A DNA stretch of 64,000 nt, from the NCBI GenBank assembly GCA_002150815.3, contig NDFF03000050.1:248001-312000 (forward strand). Direction: 5' to 3'. Positions 23,293 through 34,282 of this stretch are shown here, in pieces (within the stretch, counting starts at the first letter, position 1; each line of letters begins with the position of its first letter). Below the pieces are notes generated by a model that was given only the letters and a program-made list of their open reading frames with translations, had not been told where the DNA came from and did not search any database. Position numbers and translations under genes: made by a program. The DNA comes from Grammothele lineata (lineage: Eukaryota; Basidiomycota; Agaricomycetes; Polyporales; Polyporaceae).

Positions 23293-25455
23293 GACATTTC
23301 ACGCGGTTGATCGTATTAGTTCACGTCCGCTACGTACTAGTAGGATCACCACCCGCCGGCTAACCTGTAGTAGTGCAATATAGTCATGGACGTCATGAAG
23401 TGCCTTCTTACTGTCGCAACTTGTGTTCAAATAAGAGCAATATATAACGTTTCATGCCCCCACCTGCGGTCGTACTGAGTCCTTACCTCGGAGCGATGCC
23501 GATGCCAGGGACGACCTGGGACGACTCGGTCCGTCACTCGGATAATCATATGCAGACTCAACAGACTTACACGCCGTCAGTACGTACCCAGATGGATCTG
23601 GGAGAGTCCGCTCTTGCTCTTGCAACATTTGTATCACCCTCTTCGACTTATGTGAGCCGCATCCGGAGGTGGGGTGGCCCACATGGATGGCACAAGAGGA
23701 CGGCATCAATGACCGTCGAGTCCGAGACCAACTGCTTTTTATTAGCGCTCGTTTCACTTACATAATGCGCCCGATTCGCTTCAAGTTGCTCTGTCCCTCA
23801 AGTCATCTCGACCGTTTCTGAATCCCGTTCTCTTCTCTACACGGTACACGCCGAATTCGGCTTTCATCTTCTCCTAGTCGCGCTTCCACCGCCCCTTTGA
23901 CTCCATCAGAAAGGATTGCCCACTGCATTGTCAACGAGGATGGAGAACATTGGGTTGTGTGGCCCGTCTCGTTCTATGGCGAGGAGACAGTAAGTTTGTC
24001 ACCTGTCCCTATATCCTCCCTTCCCTATCTCCTGTCGCAATGTTGGCGTTATGCGTTGCTGTAGCTAGCGTCTAATGTCATTGTTGTTTAGCCTCTCTCC
24101 GAAATAGTATACAATACGCCGGCCGCCTCGCACACCACCACTCCCCGTTCGGAGCCAATCTCCATCGACGGAGTCTTGACTATCTCCGAAATCACGACGC
24201 TCTTCCTCACGTAGCTGATGAAGTCCGCTGAGGACTTCCTCTGCAATTCGCGACCACCATCAAACCCCACTAGTTCACCTAGGTCTAGAAGGACGCACTC
24301 GAAATGGCAGCCAACAACGTCAGCATCGCTGACCCCCAGCTCTTCGAGGAATCCGGTGCTGCCTTGGCGACTTGACTCCCGAAAGCCAAGGCGCGTTCCT
24401 CGACATTGACCCGGTGGTCAATGTGGGTGCCTCTATGCGCCTCTCCAGGTTCGATTGGGCGTTCATGGGAGTGAGCCTCGCCGAGGCGAATACGCCCTCC
24501 AGACGCCCCCGCGGTGCCGAGGGATACGCAGGCGCTTGCGCGGCGGATCGTCGCATTCTACGTCGATCTTGGTGGGGCGAGGGAGGAAAGGACGAAGTGT
24601 AGGAGGCGAAGGAGGGCATCAAGGTCGAGAAGGTGAAGTTGCTCAAGCTCGGGGACGAGGAGGCGGCGAGGGAGAAGACGGCTGAGAAGGAGGCGCTGCT
24701 TGCGTTGACATGCCTCTTCGCGAATTTGGAGGCACAGAAGGGCGGGCAATGGACTACGCGGCTGGTGGCGACGGCGACTGTGAGCGAGGATGGCGGGCTA
24801 GAGGTCGGCGCGTGCGAGGTCGGCGCGACAGGCAAAGGCGACAACACCGCCGTCATTGTCGCGGTCGCGTGATTGAGCTGTGTACGTGCTTTGTCAGCTG
24901 ATTCCAAAACTCGAGACCGTTTCGATTTCTCACCTGTAGGAGCCTCCCAGCGCCAAATGACCATAAAAAGTAGTGGGTCTCCACTCTCCTCCACGAAGGG
25001 CCTTGCTCGTGCGTCAGCGCACGCGGCGTGCCGAAACCTGCCGAGGCAGCCATACTGAGAGGTATGGGCGAATAACATGCATATTTTCAGAAATTTGATA
25101 CGTCAACTGGCATACCGATCAACTAGGGGTGGACCCCTGGCCTATCAACGACCAAACAGTCCCCCCGTTCGCTCGTAAAGTTGAGAACGAGGACGTTGCC
25201 CACTCACTGGACGTGGGCGCCAGAGACGATGAGTCAGCGTCCACGAAAGGCAGGCGCCCCAACAGGTGAGAAGTTGAAACGGTCTCGAGTTTTGGAATCA
25301 GCTGGTAGGTATGTTCCCAGTGTACCATTTCTGTCATCAGCTCCGTGCGGGATCCCGCCGTCGGGCTCCCGTGAGCAATGACGCATCGCGGTCCATCCGC
25401 GTGATTCTCACACTCCACCACCTTCGTTCGTCTCTACGTCCGAGGACAAGCAAGT
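23293..25455. other. Intergenic region with unassigned frames
   Basis: Contains a 103-aa plus frame (23454-23765) without a recognised motif. A frame around 23900-24200 could be a gene fragment. At 24304-24872 there is a broken plus-strand reading: an ATG at 24304, stops and frame changes, then an open Lys/Glu-rich stretch at 24633-24872 whose C-terminus reads like a folded domain. I cannot assemble a complete gene, so this may be a pseudogene. The inverted repeat at 24895-25304 lies here. Confidence 0.35.
24895..25304. repeat. 46-bp imperfect inverted repeat pair
   Basis: The left arm (24895-24940) and right arm (25259-25304) are reverse complements with 43 of 46 positions matching. Both outer ends are CAGCTG and both arms contain CCAAAACTCGAGACCGTTTC. 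About 318 bp lie between them. The terminal arrangement resembles a small non-autonomous DNA element, but no target-site duplication is visible at the outer ends. A local inverted duplication is the alternative. Confidence 0.75.
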
Positions 25456-26568
25456 ATGTCGCTACAAGAAGATCCTCTCGCTGGGGTTGAAGCGTATCTT
25501 TTCGACGTGTTCGGCACGGTGGTGGACTGGTATGGGAGCGTTAGCAGGGAATTGGAGGCTTGTGCCCCGTCGGAGGTGAAGGAGCAAGGTCAGTCCAAAC
25601 GCTCATATTTCCCGCTCTTTGTGCGCTCATTGCCAATGCGCCATTGCTACCAGACTGGGGAGCGTTTGCGCAGGAGTGGCGTGCGGGATACAGAGAATAC
25701 ACGTATTGCTCCATCCTTCATCAGCTGTTGAAACGCTCACCTGAGTCTTCTTTCTTCTTAGCCAGCGTGTGGCGTCCGGAGGGCCGGGTTCCAACAACGC
25801 TGATGTCATGCATCGGGAGGTCAGTGAACAAATTCAGGTCGTGCGGCGCATCTCACTGATTATGGTTTCTCTTATCACGTTCCAGATCTTGGACGGTATG
25901 CTCGCCTCGACGAAGTGGTCGCACCTCGCCGCACACTACCATGACGTCGAGAGAGAGACACTCGTTGGCCTCTGGCATAAGCTTGATGGTCTGTTTCCTC
26001 GTATTTGCTGAAATGTTGGGGCCGAATTCACTCATGGTGATGCGCGCCGACAGGATGGCCGGATAGCAGCATTGGGCTGCATGGCCTGAAGAAGAAAGCG
26101 ATTATATGTACACTGTCGAATGGCAACGTCCGGCTCCTCGTTGACATGGTAAGTTCCTGCTGAAACATGATGTTCGCCGCCGCCTTCTAATCATTTCCTC
26201 GTTCGTCCAGGCGAAGCATGCAAACCTCCCGTGGGACGTCGTGTTCTCTGGTGAACTCCTAGGCTCGTATAAAACGTGCGTTTGGAAATGACCTTGATTA
26301 TAAACCCACCTCACCCCTGCCCCAACACAGGAACCCCAAGGTATATCTAGGCGCGATGAAACATCTCGAGCTTCCTCCGGAGAAGTGCGCGATGGTGGCG
26401 GCACACATTCAAGACCTGCGCGCTGCAGCTTCGCATGGGATGAAGACAGTGTATGTGCGGCGTCCGACGGAGGACGGCGATTTGCGCGCGCAGGTGAGGA
26501 GCAAGGCCGAGGGAGGGGAGGTCAATGTTGTCGTCGACTCCTTTGAGGAGCTTGCTGTACGCTGTTAG
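25456..26568 (+). CDS. HAD-superfamily, 2-haloacid dehalogenase-like hydrolase
   Basis: Haloacid dehalogenase type II-like enzyme; the family hydrolyses 2-halocarboxylic acids or small phosphate or halide substrates through an aspartyl intermediate. Seven exons, 25456-25588, 25654-25702, 25762-25819, 25886-25988, 26054-26148, 26211-26275 and 26331-26568, give 246 residues, a normal length. HAD motif I is FDVFGTVVDW, with the nucleophile Asp near residue 17. Motif II is TLSNGN, motif III is the Lys of NPKVYLGA, and the last motif is MVAAHIQDLRAA, where L-2-haloacid dehalogenases have a very similar MVAAH-x2-DL-x-AA. The real substrate in a fungus is unknown. It lies 140 bp upstream of the co-oriented F-box gene. 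Confidence 0.9.
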
Positions 26569-26707
26569 TTGATTGCGTTAGTATAGTGCTCGTAGTGGCA
26601 CTGTGTGACGACGCTCTCAGGTAGTCCTATGTACTTAGCTGACTGTTATCAATTTGAGAGAGCCAAGGTCACAGACAGGCTATGCAGGACTCGGATTTGA
26701 GAGGGCG

Positions 26708-28664
26708 ATGGACCGGGCCAGCACTCCTTCGGTGGTGGTACATGGGCCACGTGGTAATGGCGCGTCAAATGACGCCGGTGTTTCGTCCCTTTCCAGCGAG
26801 TCACCATCACCCTCCGACACCATGATCGCCCAGGCGTTGTCCCTCTTGGAGAGGTGAGCAAAGGCATGTATAAATTACCAGGATCTTTACACACACTCTC
26901 TCAATACTAGGACCAGTATGCATGGACTACCCAACTACAGTGACGTTCTTCGTCGTCTCGACGACGACATCCTCTTTCAGCTTTTCGAAGACCTCTATCC
27001 CGGAGGTCATCTGCGACCCCTCTCGCTCACTTGCAAATGGATTAGATTATTATGCATGCCCACGCTTTTTCGAGCCTGTTTCGTGAGGTCGAAGACATTA
27101 TCGCTTGGGGTTTCGCATTTTCTGCCTGAGTCTCTGTGGAACTATGTTGCGTGCGTTGCATTCACACAGAATTGATCCATCCCGAATAATCTAAACCAAC
27201 TTGAACTGTAGCGTCCTACATCTGCAAGGCTGTTTTGACCGATTCCGTCCCATACTCATCGATTTCATCGCCGACAATGATTGGCATTTCGCAGTTGTGC
27301 CGTCGGAAGATGACAGAGAAGCGCGTGCGCGCGAGTCTCGCGCTGGCGCAGTTCTTCGGGATGTCTTACCACTTCTCCCCTCCTTCACATCGGTAGTCGT
27401 CAACAACTATGAACCTAACCCTCTGGATGGTCCAGCTATAGCATCCGCTCCATTGTCTGTGATCTACGCGATCTTGTCCAACGCCCGCGTTCGGCGCTTC
27501 ACCATTGAAGGCTATCTCTGTCATCCTGCAGATGTTGCTCCGGAAAAGCCCACGATACTTCCATTCACAAACCTGGTCTCATTCACACACCTTATTGATG
27601 CCTATCGTGAGCCGCCGCGACAATTCCTCGCCGAAGCTACGGTCCTCGACCTCATCATGCCAGAGTTCCGTCACTCCTTAGAGACTCTCGTGTTACCCGT
27701 TGAAAATGCACCTCTCCACAGATTATACGAACAGACATGGCCTCTCCTGCGCGAACTCACACTGTTTGGCGAGCGGCGGACGATGTTAAACCCTTTTCTC
27801 CCATACGTATCCATCCTCGCCCGTCTTCCACAGCTCCGATCTCTCCATCTCTTCTTTGCCAACCCAATGCATACCCTGTCACAAGCTATTTGGCCCCATT
27901 CCCCCGAAGTATCCGTAAAGACGTTCCCGTGGCCAAATCTAGAGAAGTTGACAGTCACCCAGCCAACGCCCAACGATCTTCTCTGGGAGCATCTGCCGCC
28001 AGGATTGCGTGCGTTGGCGCTTCGCTGCTGGCCTCGATACTGGAACTTGCGGCGAGAACGTATGAATAGATGGTCCATGTACCAGGCTGCGCGACTCTGC
28101 TGGTGCACTCCCCTCTTATCGTCGGCCGAAATGTTGTCCATCATCCAACGGATCCGTACATCCGCTCTCACTCATTTGGACCTTGAATACACCGCAGATT
28201 CGTTGGAAACCGAGTTGTTGGAACGGATCGTACAGGCGTTTTCCTCTCTCGAGTCCCTGGAGCTTCACACTTATGGGGGAGATAGACCTTCCAGTGACTC
28301 CCTGGTGCGTCGATACAGCGGTCCAACCACTAATCAATCGTTGACGATCTTCCAGATACCTGTAGCGAAGGCTCTGTCTCCTCTTCGCAGCATTCGCAGT
28401 GTGCGAATGGCCTTGGAATGGTCCGATCCGCCAATTGACGCGTCCGTAGCGGACGGCTGGTATGACTGCCGCGGATTTGTGACGGACGTTGCTCGTGTTT
28501 TCGCTGAAGCCCTCAGTCCAACGCTCGAGAGTCTTCATTTCATGATTGCAGATACATTTTCGCGAGAGTGGGATACGTTTCGGGTGGTCCGTTCGCATCC
28601 TACGGCCGAGGTCGAGCGCTGCTTCGTGCCAACTCGCGCTACCTTTGAACCTCAGTTCTTGTAA
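26708..28664 (+). CDS. F-box-like protein with LRR-like C-terminal region
   Basis: Putative substrate adaptor of an SCF ubiquitin ligase. Exons 26708-26853, 26911-27150 and 27212-28664 give 612 residues. An F-box-like motif lies at about 62-105 (DVLRRLDDDILFQLFEDL, then LSLTCKWIRLL), the usual form in agaricomycetes. The remainder holds repeated Leu-rich segments such as LPQLRSLHLFF, LPPGLRALALRCW, LTHLDLEY and LESLELHTY, consistent with an irregular LRR fold. The start is the first ATG of the open frame; an ATG at 26822 or 26918 would keep the F-box. Agaricomycete genomes carry very large, fast-evolving families of such proteins, so the target cannot be inferred. Confidence 0.82.
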
Positions 28665-29249
28665 AGTGTGTATAGGGCGTTGTAAACTTCGTTTATCTTA
28701 GTGGAATAAGTTCCGTGATTTACGCGCAACGCTGCCGCTTCGCACCGGATGAAGACGGCGGTGCATGAAATAAGTCGTGTATAGTCTCATTGCGGCTTCT
28801 ATATACGGTACCGCCAGTAGTGGTTTACGAGGGGCTGCATGGCAAGAGGGAAGAAGTCTTCCCTGTCAAGGACTGACATGGCAGCTTCCTTACTTGTCAA
28901 TATACAACTGCCCACGGCGACGCCCGTGCGTGATAGGAATTTACCTGTAAACTGTGCCGACGGTGCGGCCTTAGAGCGAAGAAACCCTGGCCACCGCCGC
29001 GCCTCTCATCCCGCATCATCGTGTCCAAATTTCCAGCCATACCAATAAGGCAACCGGGTATACATGATCCATTATGTGCCGACCAAGGGAGACCCACAGA
29101 ACATTATTAACAACGAGCGTGTAGTCGGAACGGCAAGTATCATGTCCATACGAGACCCCGTAACAAAGTCCGACTATCTCCTCACAATTCTTCCATCACA
29201 ATCGCGTTGCAGACGCTGAACGCGCCAGACCGCGAGACTACGGGCGCGC
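28665..29249. other. Intergenic, convergent 3' ends
   Basis: Lies between the plus-strand F-box gene and the minus-strand secreted-protein gene, so it should hold both 3' UTRs. I see no gene in it. Confidence 0.5.
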
Positions 29250-30041
29250 TCACCCGGAGGTGTTCTGGACCTGGACGTACCACCGCTGGTCCTGGGCGAC
29301 GCAGAGACCGCCGTGGGCGCTGTTCGCGGCGTTGCAGTCGCTCGAGAGCCAGATGACGAGGGAAGACTGCGACGCAGCCACGCGCGTCAGCCCAACATTC
29401 GGTGTCAGGAGGGGGAGAGAAGAGGGCCCCACGTACCCAGTCGCTACGGCAGTACTCGAGCGTGGCGCTCGTGTCCTGGTTGAGGAAGTAGGTGAGGCAC
29501 GAGCCGTACTGCATCGTCACCTTGTCCGTCGCGGTCTATCATGGACATCCATCAGAATTCACATTCAGGATGACAGAAGAGAAGGGAGACATACCCCAGC
29601 GGCGGTCGCGTTGAAGAGCGCACCGGTGTTCTGGCTGTCGTACAGGATCGCATCGGCGATGACGTTGCAGTCAGCCTGGTTCGGCCCACCGCTGCTGCCC
29701 GAGAAGCAGAACGTGTCGCCTGCGGAACGTCACCGTGGTCGTCGTTAGCTAATCGCACTGCGGAAGACCACATGGATTGGGGCAGCCGACTCACAGGGGG
29801 CACCACACACGTCCGCGACGGTGGTGTTGCTCTGGCGCGCGGCGAGGACGTGCCCGGAGGCGTCGACGTGCGGCGCGCCCTCGCAGTGCGAGAACTGCAG
29901 CTTGACGTTCGAGGCCTCGCCGATGAACGTCTCGTGCGTGATCGTCTCCGAGGCGCACTTAATAGGGCCCGCAGAACCAACGAGGCCGGCAGACGCGCCG
30001 GAGATGGCGGCGAGGACGGGGAGGAGGGCGAAAGCGAGCAT
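29250..30041 (-). CDS. Small secreted cysteine-rich protein (Hce2/Ecp2-like?)
   Basis: Four exons, 30041-29795, 29719-29595, 29535-29437 and 29366-29250, give 195 residues. The N-terminus MLAFALLPVLAAISGASA is a clear signal peptide. The start at 30041 puts it at residue 1; an in-frame ATG at 30158 would add 39 residues in front of it. The mature part has several Cys residues, a DTFCFSGSSGG-x-NQADCNVIADAI segment and, later, YGSCLTYFLN. The order C...DC-x2-I...GSC-x-(F/Y) recalls the Hce2 domain of fungal Ecp2-type effectors. This is resemblance by eye only. There is no tail suggesting a GPI anchor. It could be an extracellular protein of unrelated family. Confidence 0.75.
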
Positions 30042-30158
30042 TATGAGTGCGTAGAGAGGAGCGGTGCGAAGGGAAAAGACTGGTGGTAGGAGGAAGAGTG
30101 AGAAGAACCCGAAGCCAGAAGTGGAGGGGATGGAGAGCAGGGAAGGTGTGGGGCGCAC

Positions 30159-30165
30159 CTTTTAT
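30159..30165 (-). promoter_or_regulatory. TATA-like element of the secreted protein gene
   Basis: ATAAAAG on the minus strand, about 120 nt upstream of the chosen ATG at 30041, a spacing that fits a short 5' UTR. If it is used, an ATG at 30158 would fall too close to be the start, which favours 30041. Confidence 0.45.
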
Positions 30166-31774
30166 GTGCGTGCAGCTGATGCTGGTGCTGTAACGAGCCG
30201 CTCAGAGGCAGATTGAGTTCAGCGCGGAGGACCTGGCCGCGGCGAACGTTTGCAGCCACTTCATCACGTCCGAAGACACAAGAGACGCTGCCGACGGCCT
30301 CGACCTCCCCGACGGGCGACATGCCGTTCGTGCAGGTGACGATTTGCTCCCGGAATGCGGAGGGACGGCCGAAGCTGTACTGGATCCGGACTGGCGTGTA
30401 CCTGGCCAAAGGTTAAAGCATGGTCGTTGTGGAGCATGCTGTGCACCACGACGTAGTTGAATGCGTTCGGCACAGCGCTCTCTCAAGCGGGTACATCTCG
30501 CCGTCGGCCCTGTGACCGCTTCTGTACGGAACGCATCAGTATCCAAGGGACCGAGCGACAGCGGAACAAGGATGGAAATAGCGGCAGAGCTCGTCCGAGA
30601 TGTGCGGTCCAAGGACGCACCCAACTTGGCGATTGGGACGGCATATAGGGACCGGACGACAGCGGCGGAGGTTCATGAACATCATGGGTCGGCGGATCCT
30701 GCTCATCAACATTTTGGGGCTCGGAATTGCGGAGACGGCAGTCACCCTTGATGGAACGTAAGGCAGACCTGTTATTAGACTGTAAAGGAGACCCGTGCTT
30801 TTCCCGGTTCGTGGCTGCATGTAGACACAACTCCGTGGCTCTCGCCGAACCCAAACGACGACCAAGTCGCATCGTCGAGGTGTATCCAGTATGGTTGAAT
30901 GACAAGGACGCAGCGCTCAATGACATCAGAAAAGCCACTTGCGATGTGACTTGTACATCTTGCACATACGCCATGGGTAGTCCTTCATATCGTCAGTCTC
31001 TCCGTCGACGGGACAGTTCAGAGTAAAGCTCACGGCTCAACCCACCAATACCTTCAATACGAGAAGAAGCCATAGCACATACAGAAGTCAGAAACTTTGT
31101 GGACTTTGCATGCCGGTAGGCGGAGCCACCGTCTGCAGTTGACAACGATGTCAACGCAGAACGGGGGACGCGACACGGTGCTTGTCCTCGAGGGCTTGTG
31201 AACCGGCCAAAGTCGCCCGCGTAAAGGTACTGAGCCACATTGCTGGAATGCTGGAATAATGGTGTCTCGCTCGGTGGGTTGTAAGCGACTAAGGGAACGA
31301 CAAGAAAAGGAGGGAAGCTTTTGTTTGTCCACGGTGGTCGTTGACATCGAACACTGCCTCCGACACGAAAACAAAAGACTCGCTTCGACGCTTGGGAGAT
31401 AAATTTGTGGCGGAGTCAAGAGTTGCTGATGTCGGAGTTCAGAGCATAAAGCCAAAGTGATTGCCGGGATATCGGAGACTAAACGCACGAGGCAAGCGGG
31501 GCGCCGGACGAATTATGGGCGTCAAGCTTTCGCAAGCGTGGACAATGGGCCCGACCACGGTGCTTGTCGGATGTGGCCTTGCCTCCGCTCCCTTTTGTGC
31601 ACCCACCGCCCTCCGGTGTATAAAGCTCGTCCGCTCCGGTCTGTGGAACTCGTGTTCCCCTCCCACTTCCGGATTCCTTACGAGTTGAGCTCGCGATCCC
31701 CTCCACAATCCTTCTTCCACTTTCAAGACCCCGACACGACCTCTCCCCGACCCTCCCCCCACTACTTCCTTAAC
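30166..31774. other. Shared upstream region of two divergent secreted-protein genes
   Basis: Separates the minus-strand Cys-rich protein from the plus-strand LPMO and must hold both promoters. Open frames on both strands (for example 30483-30974 minus) carry no convincing domain. A few minus-strand peptides at 30200-30480 vaguely recall cytochrome P450 text, but stops and frame changes prevent a call. Confidence 0.4.
31619..31624 (+). promoter_or_regulatory. TATA box of the AA9 gene
   Basis: Perfect TATAAA 151 nt upstream of the ATG at 31775, followed by a pyrimidine-rich stretch. A TATA promoter is usual for inducible secreted CAZymes. Confidence 0.6.
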
Positions 31775-33040
31775 ATGATGCGCTTTACCGCTCTCGCCGC
31801 CCTCTCTGCGGCACTCCCTCTCGTCGCCGGTCACGGCTTCGTCAGCAGCGTCCAAATTGACGGCACGACCTACTGGGGCAATGTTCCAAATAACTTCAAG
31901 GGTGCGTCCAATCTTTTTTTGCTTGCATCACGCTGTCTGAGCAATGTTCCAGGTCCCAGCATCATTCGTCTTGTCTCAGACATTGGCCCAGTCAAGGGCG
32001 CGACTAACGATGACATCTTCTGCGGTCTGAGCGCGAAGCCTGCCGATCTCGTTGCTCCCGCCAACCCTGGTAGCACGGTCTCCTTCCAGTGGTCCGGAGG
32101 TGCCGGCCAGAAGGTACGTTAAGCTTCTCTCTGTGCGAGTAACCTTCGTCTTATACCCGACGCAGTGGCCGCACAACACCGGCCCTCTCATGACCTACAT
32201 GGCTTCCTGCGGAGACACGACGTGCGACAAGTTCGACTCGCGTGACGCGCAGTGGTTTAAGATTGACGAGGCGGGCAAGAAGTCGGATGGCTCGACGTGG
32301 ATCCAGCAGGATATCAGTGAGTGTTCCGTCCTTGTATGCTTCGGTGGAGAGAAGGCGGACGAAACGATCGGCGATCGTGTGCCACAAAGTTGTGCCACTT
32401 GCTCTTTCTGCGTCCACCACTCGTCCGCGCCGCGACTCTTGCTGACAGATTGTCTCCCCCAGTGAACGGCGAAGCCTTCACGATCAAGCTCCCCGACAAC
32501 CTCAGCCCCGGCGACTACCTCATCCGCCACGAGATCATCGCCCTCCACCTCGCCGTCACCAAGGGCGGCGCCGAGTTCTACCCCTCCTGCTCCCAGGTCC
32601 GCATCGGGGGCTCCGCCTCCGGCACCCCAAACCAGACCGTAACTTTCCCGGGAGCGTACTCGGACACCGACCCTGGCATCTTCGACCCCAACGTCTTCGA
32701 CTCGGACGACAACTACGTCTTCCCCGGCCCCCCGATCTCCAACCTCGCGGCCACGCTCGTCGGCACGACCGACGCCATCACCGGCAGCGCCGTCTTCCCG
32801 TCCACGATCGCTTCCACGGACACCGCGAAGCCCACTGGGGGCAGCGGCAGCACCAAGGGCGGCGCGTCGGCGACGACGACCGCGGGCAGCTCCGCCTCGA
32901 CGGGATCGAGCACGACTTCGGGGGCGTCCAAGTCGCAGTGCAAGCTCAAGAAGCGCGCGACTCAGGAGGCTGTCGTTCGCCCGCGCCACCTCTCGCGCGT
33001 CATGGCTCGCATGCTGCACGCGCATGGTTTCTCGAGCTGA
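31775..33040 (+). CDS. AA9 lytic polysaccharide monooxygenase
   Basis: Secreted copper enzyme that oxidatively cleaves cellulose or related glucans. Exons 31775-31901, 31953-32113, 32166-32316 and 32463-33040 give 338 residues. A signal peptide (residues 1-19) ends so that the mature protein starts with His20 (HGFVSSV), the N-terminal copper ligand. The second histidine-brace residue is His99 in WPHNTGP. The axial Tyr is Tyr186 in GGAEFYPSC, preceded by the RHEIIALH strand. AA9 enzymes usually have Gln rather than Glu before the F/L-Y of this motif. After the catalytic domain comes a Ser/Thr/Gly-rich linker, then a basic tail (CKLKKRATQEAVVRPRH...) and no CBM1. The window shows no partner cellobiose dehydrogenase. 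Confidence 0.95.
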
Positions 33041-34282
33041 GCCGCCCATCGCTCGCTCGCTCGCCCTCCCGCATTTACGCTGGGTTTTTATTGTTATGCT
33101 CACGATGCTATGAGTTATATCCCTTAGATTAGGTATACACGCGTACGACACCGACGGGGCCGGGTGCCCCAGCACGCTCACGACGGCGCTGACGCATATA
33201 TATAAGCTTAGCTGTATCTATTACACACATACCACTACGGCCATTACTGGCATCACGATCCTTTGTAGCTCATAGTCATCGGTTGTAATCTTATTTGGGC
33301 CTGTTCAGCGTTTCTCGGGTTACTTTTCTGAGTGCGCGTCCGGGGTGGGGCATGCTTGGACTTCGTAAGTGTTGATTGGTGGCTGACCTCGGGCTTGCCC
33401 CTCTGAATATTGGAGGATCGATGGCTAACCACCCTCATTCTAAACCGTCCTTCTCCGATAACCCTCGGATGTTAAGCAAGAGGCCTATAGGGCTAACGCT
33501 AGCCCCCGTTCGCGCCATTGCGTAGCGGGGACTCGTAGACGCCCGACGAGCGGCGCATGGATGCCGGCTCGGCAACCCCCTCTGAGGAGCACCGCCCCTG
33601 TTGGTCCTTGAAGCCGACGACGCATGTTTGACGACGCTCACAACGTCTACATCATCTGCTCACTGGGGATGCTCGGCAAAACGTTCATAGGGGAGTATCA
33701 CGAACGTGATTTGAATGCAGTAAGATAGGGGTCCTTGTATTGAAGACGGCATGACTTCTGACGTATGCTGGTTTGCAGGATGCACGAAATGGACCGGTCG
33801 AAAGGACGTTGCTGCCTTTGGTCATAGTAATAGACAGCTTGATGCTCTCATACAAGCCCTTTCGGGTCCTCACTAGGGGAAGAGGGCTTTGACTAGCTCA
33901 TGCTCTGCGCGGGCAACGAGAGCGGCGATGGTGAGTGCATTCACGTTATTTGCATTCTTCCCCCGGCAACTTACCTCTCAGGCTCTCATGGGCGCTGTTC
34001 GCTCTCTAGGCACTCTTAGCACGCATATACTCAACACCCGGCGTTGAGGCTGACTGCGAAGGTGGCTGACTGGCGGACCGAGGCCGACTAGTGCCGTGTG
34101 CCGCGAGTGAGATCGAGGAGGTCGATCGGGAGATACAGGGGAACCTCTGCTGCAAGCCCGCGGGCCCCATCGAGCACCCGGCAATTCTATGTCGTGCTCG
34201 ACATCCGACTCCTAACAGTACTTATACAATCCCCCCGGGGCTGTGACGCCGTCCTACCTCTCTCCACACCTCCACGCTCGCC
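33041..34282. other. Intergenic
   Basis: Holds the LPMO 3' end and the upstream region of the Zn2Cys6 gene. No gene or clear repeat seen. Confidence 0.5.

Noticed and set aside
24304..24872. Candidate protein-coding gene
   Set aside because: An ATG and a folded-looking C-terminal stretch exist, but stops and frame changes could not be resolved by canonical introns, so it is described only as a possible pseudogene.
30200..30980. Possible cytochrome P450 remnant on the minus strand
   Set aside because: Only short, frame-hopping peptides resemble the N-terminal part of fungal P450s; there is no heme-binding Cys motif or ExxR, and stops break every frame.
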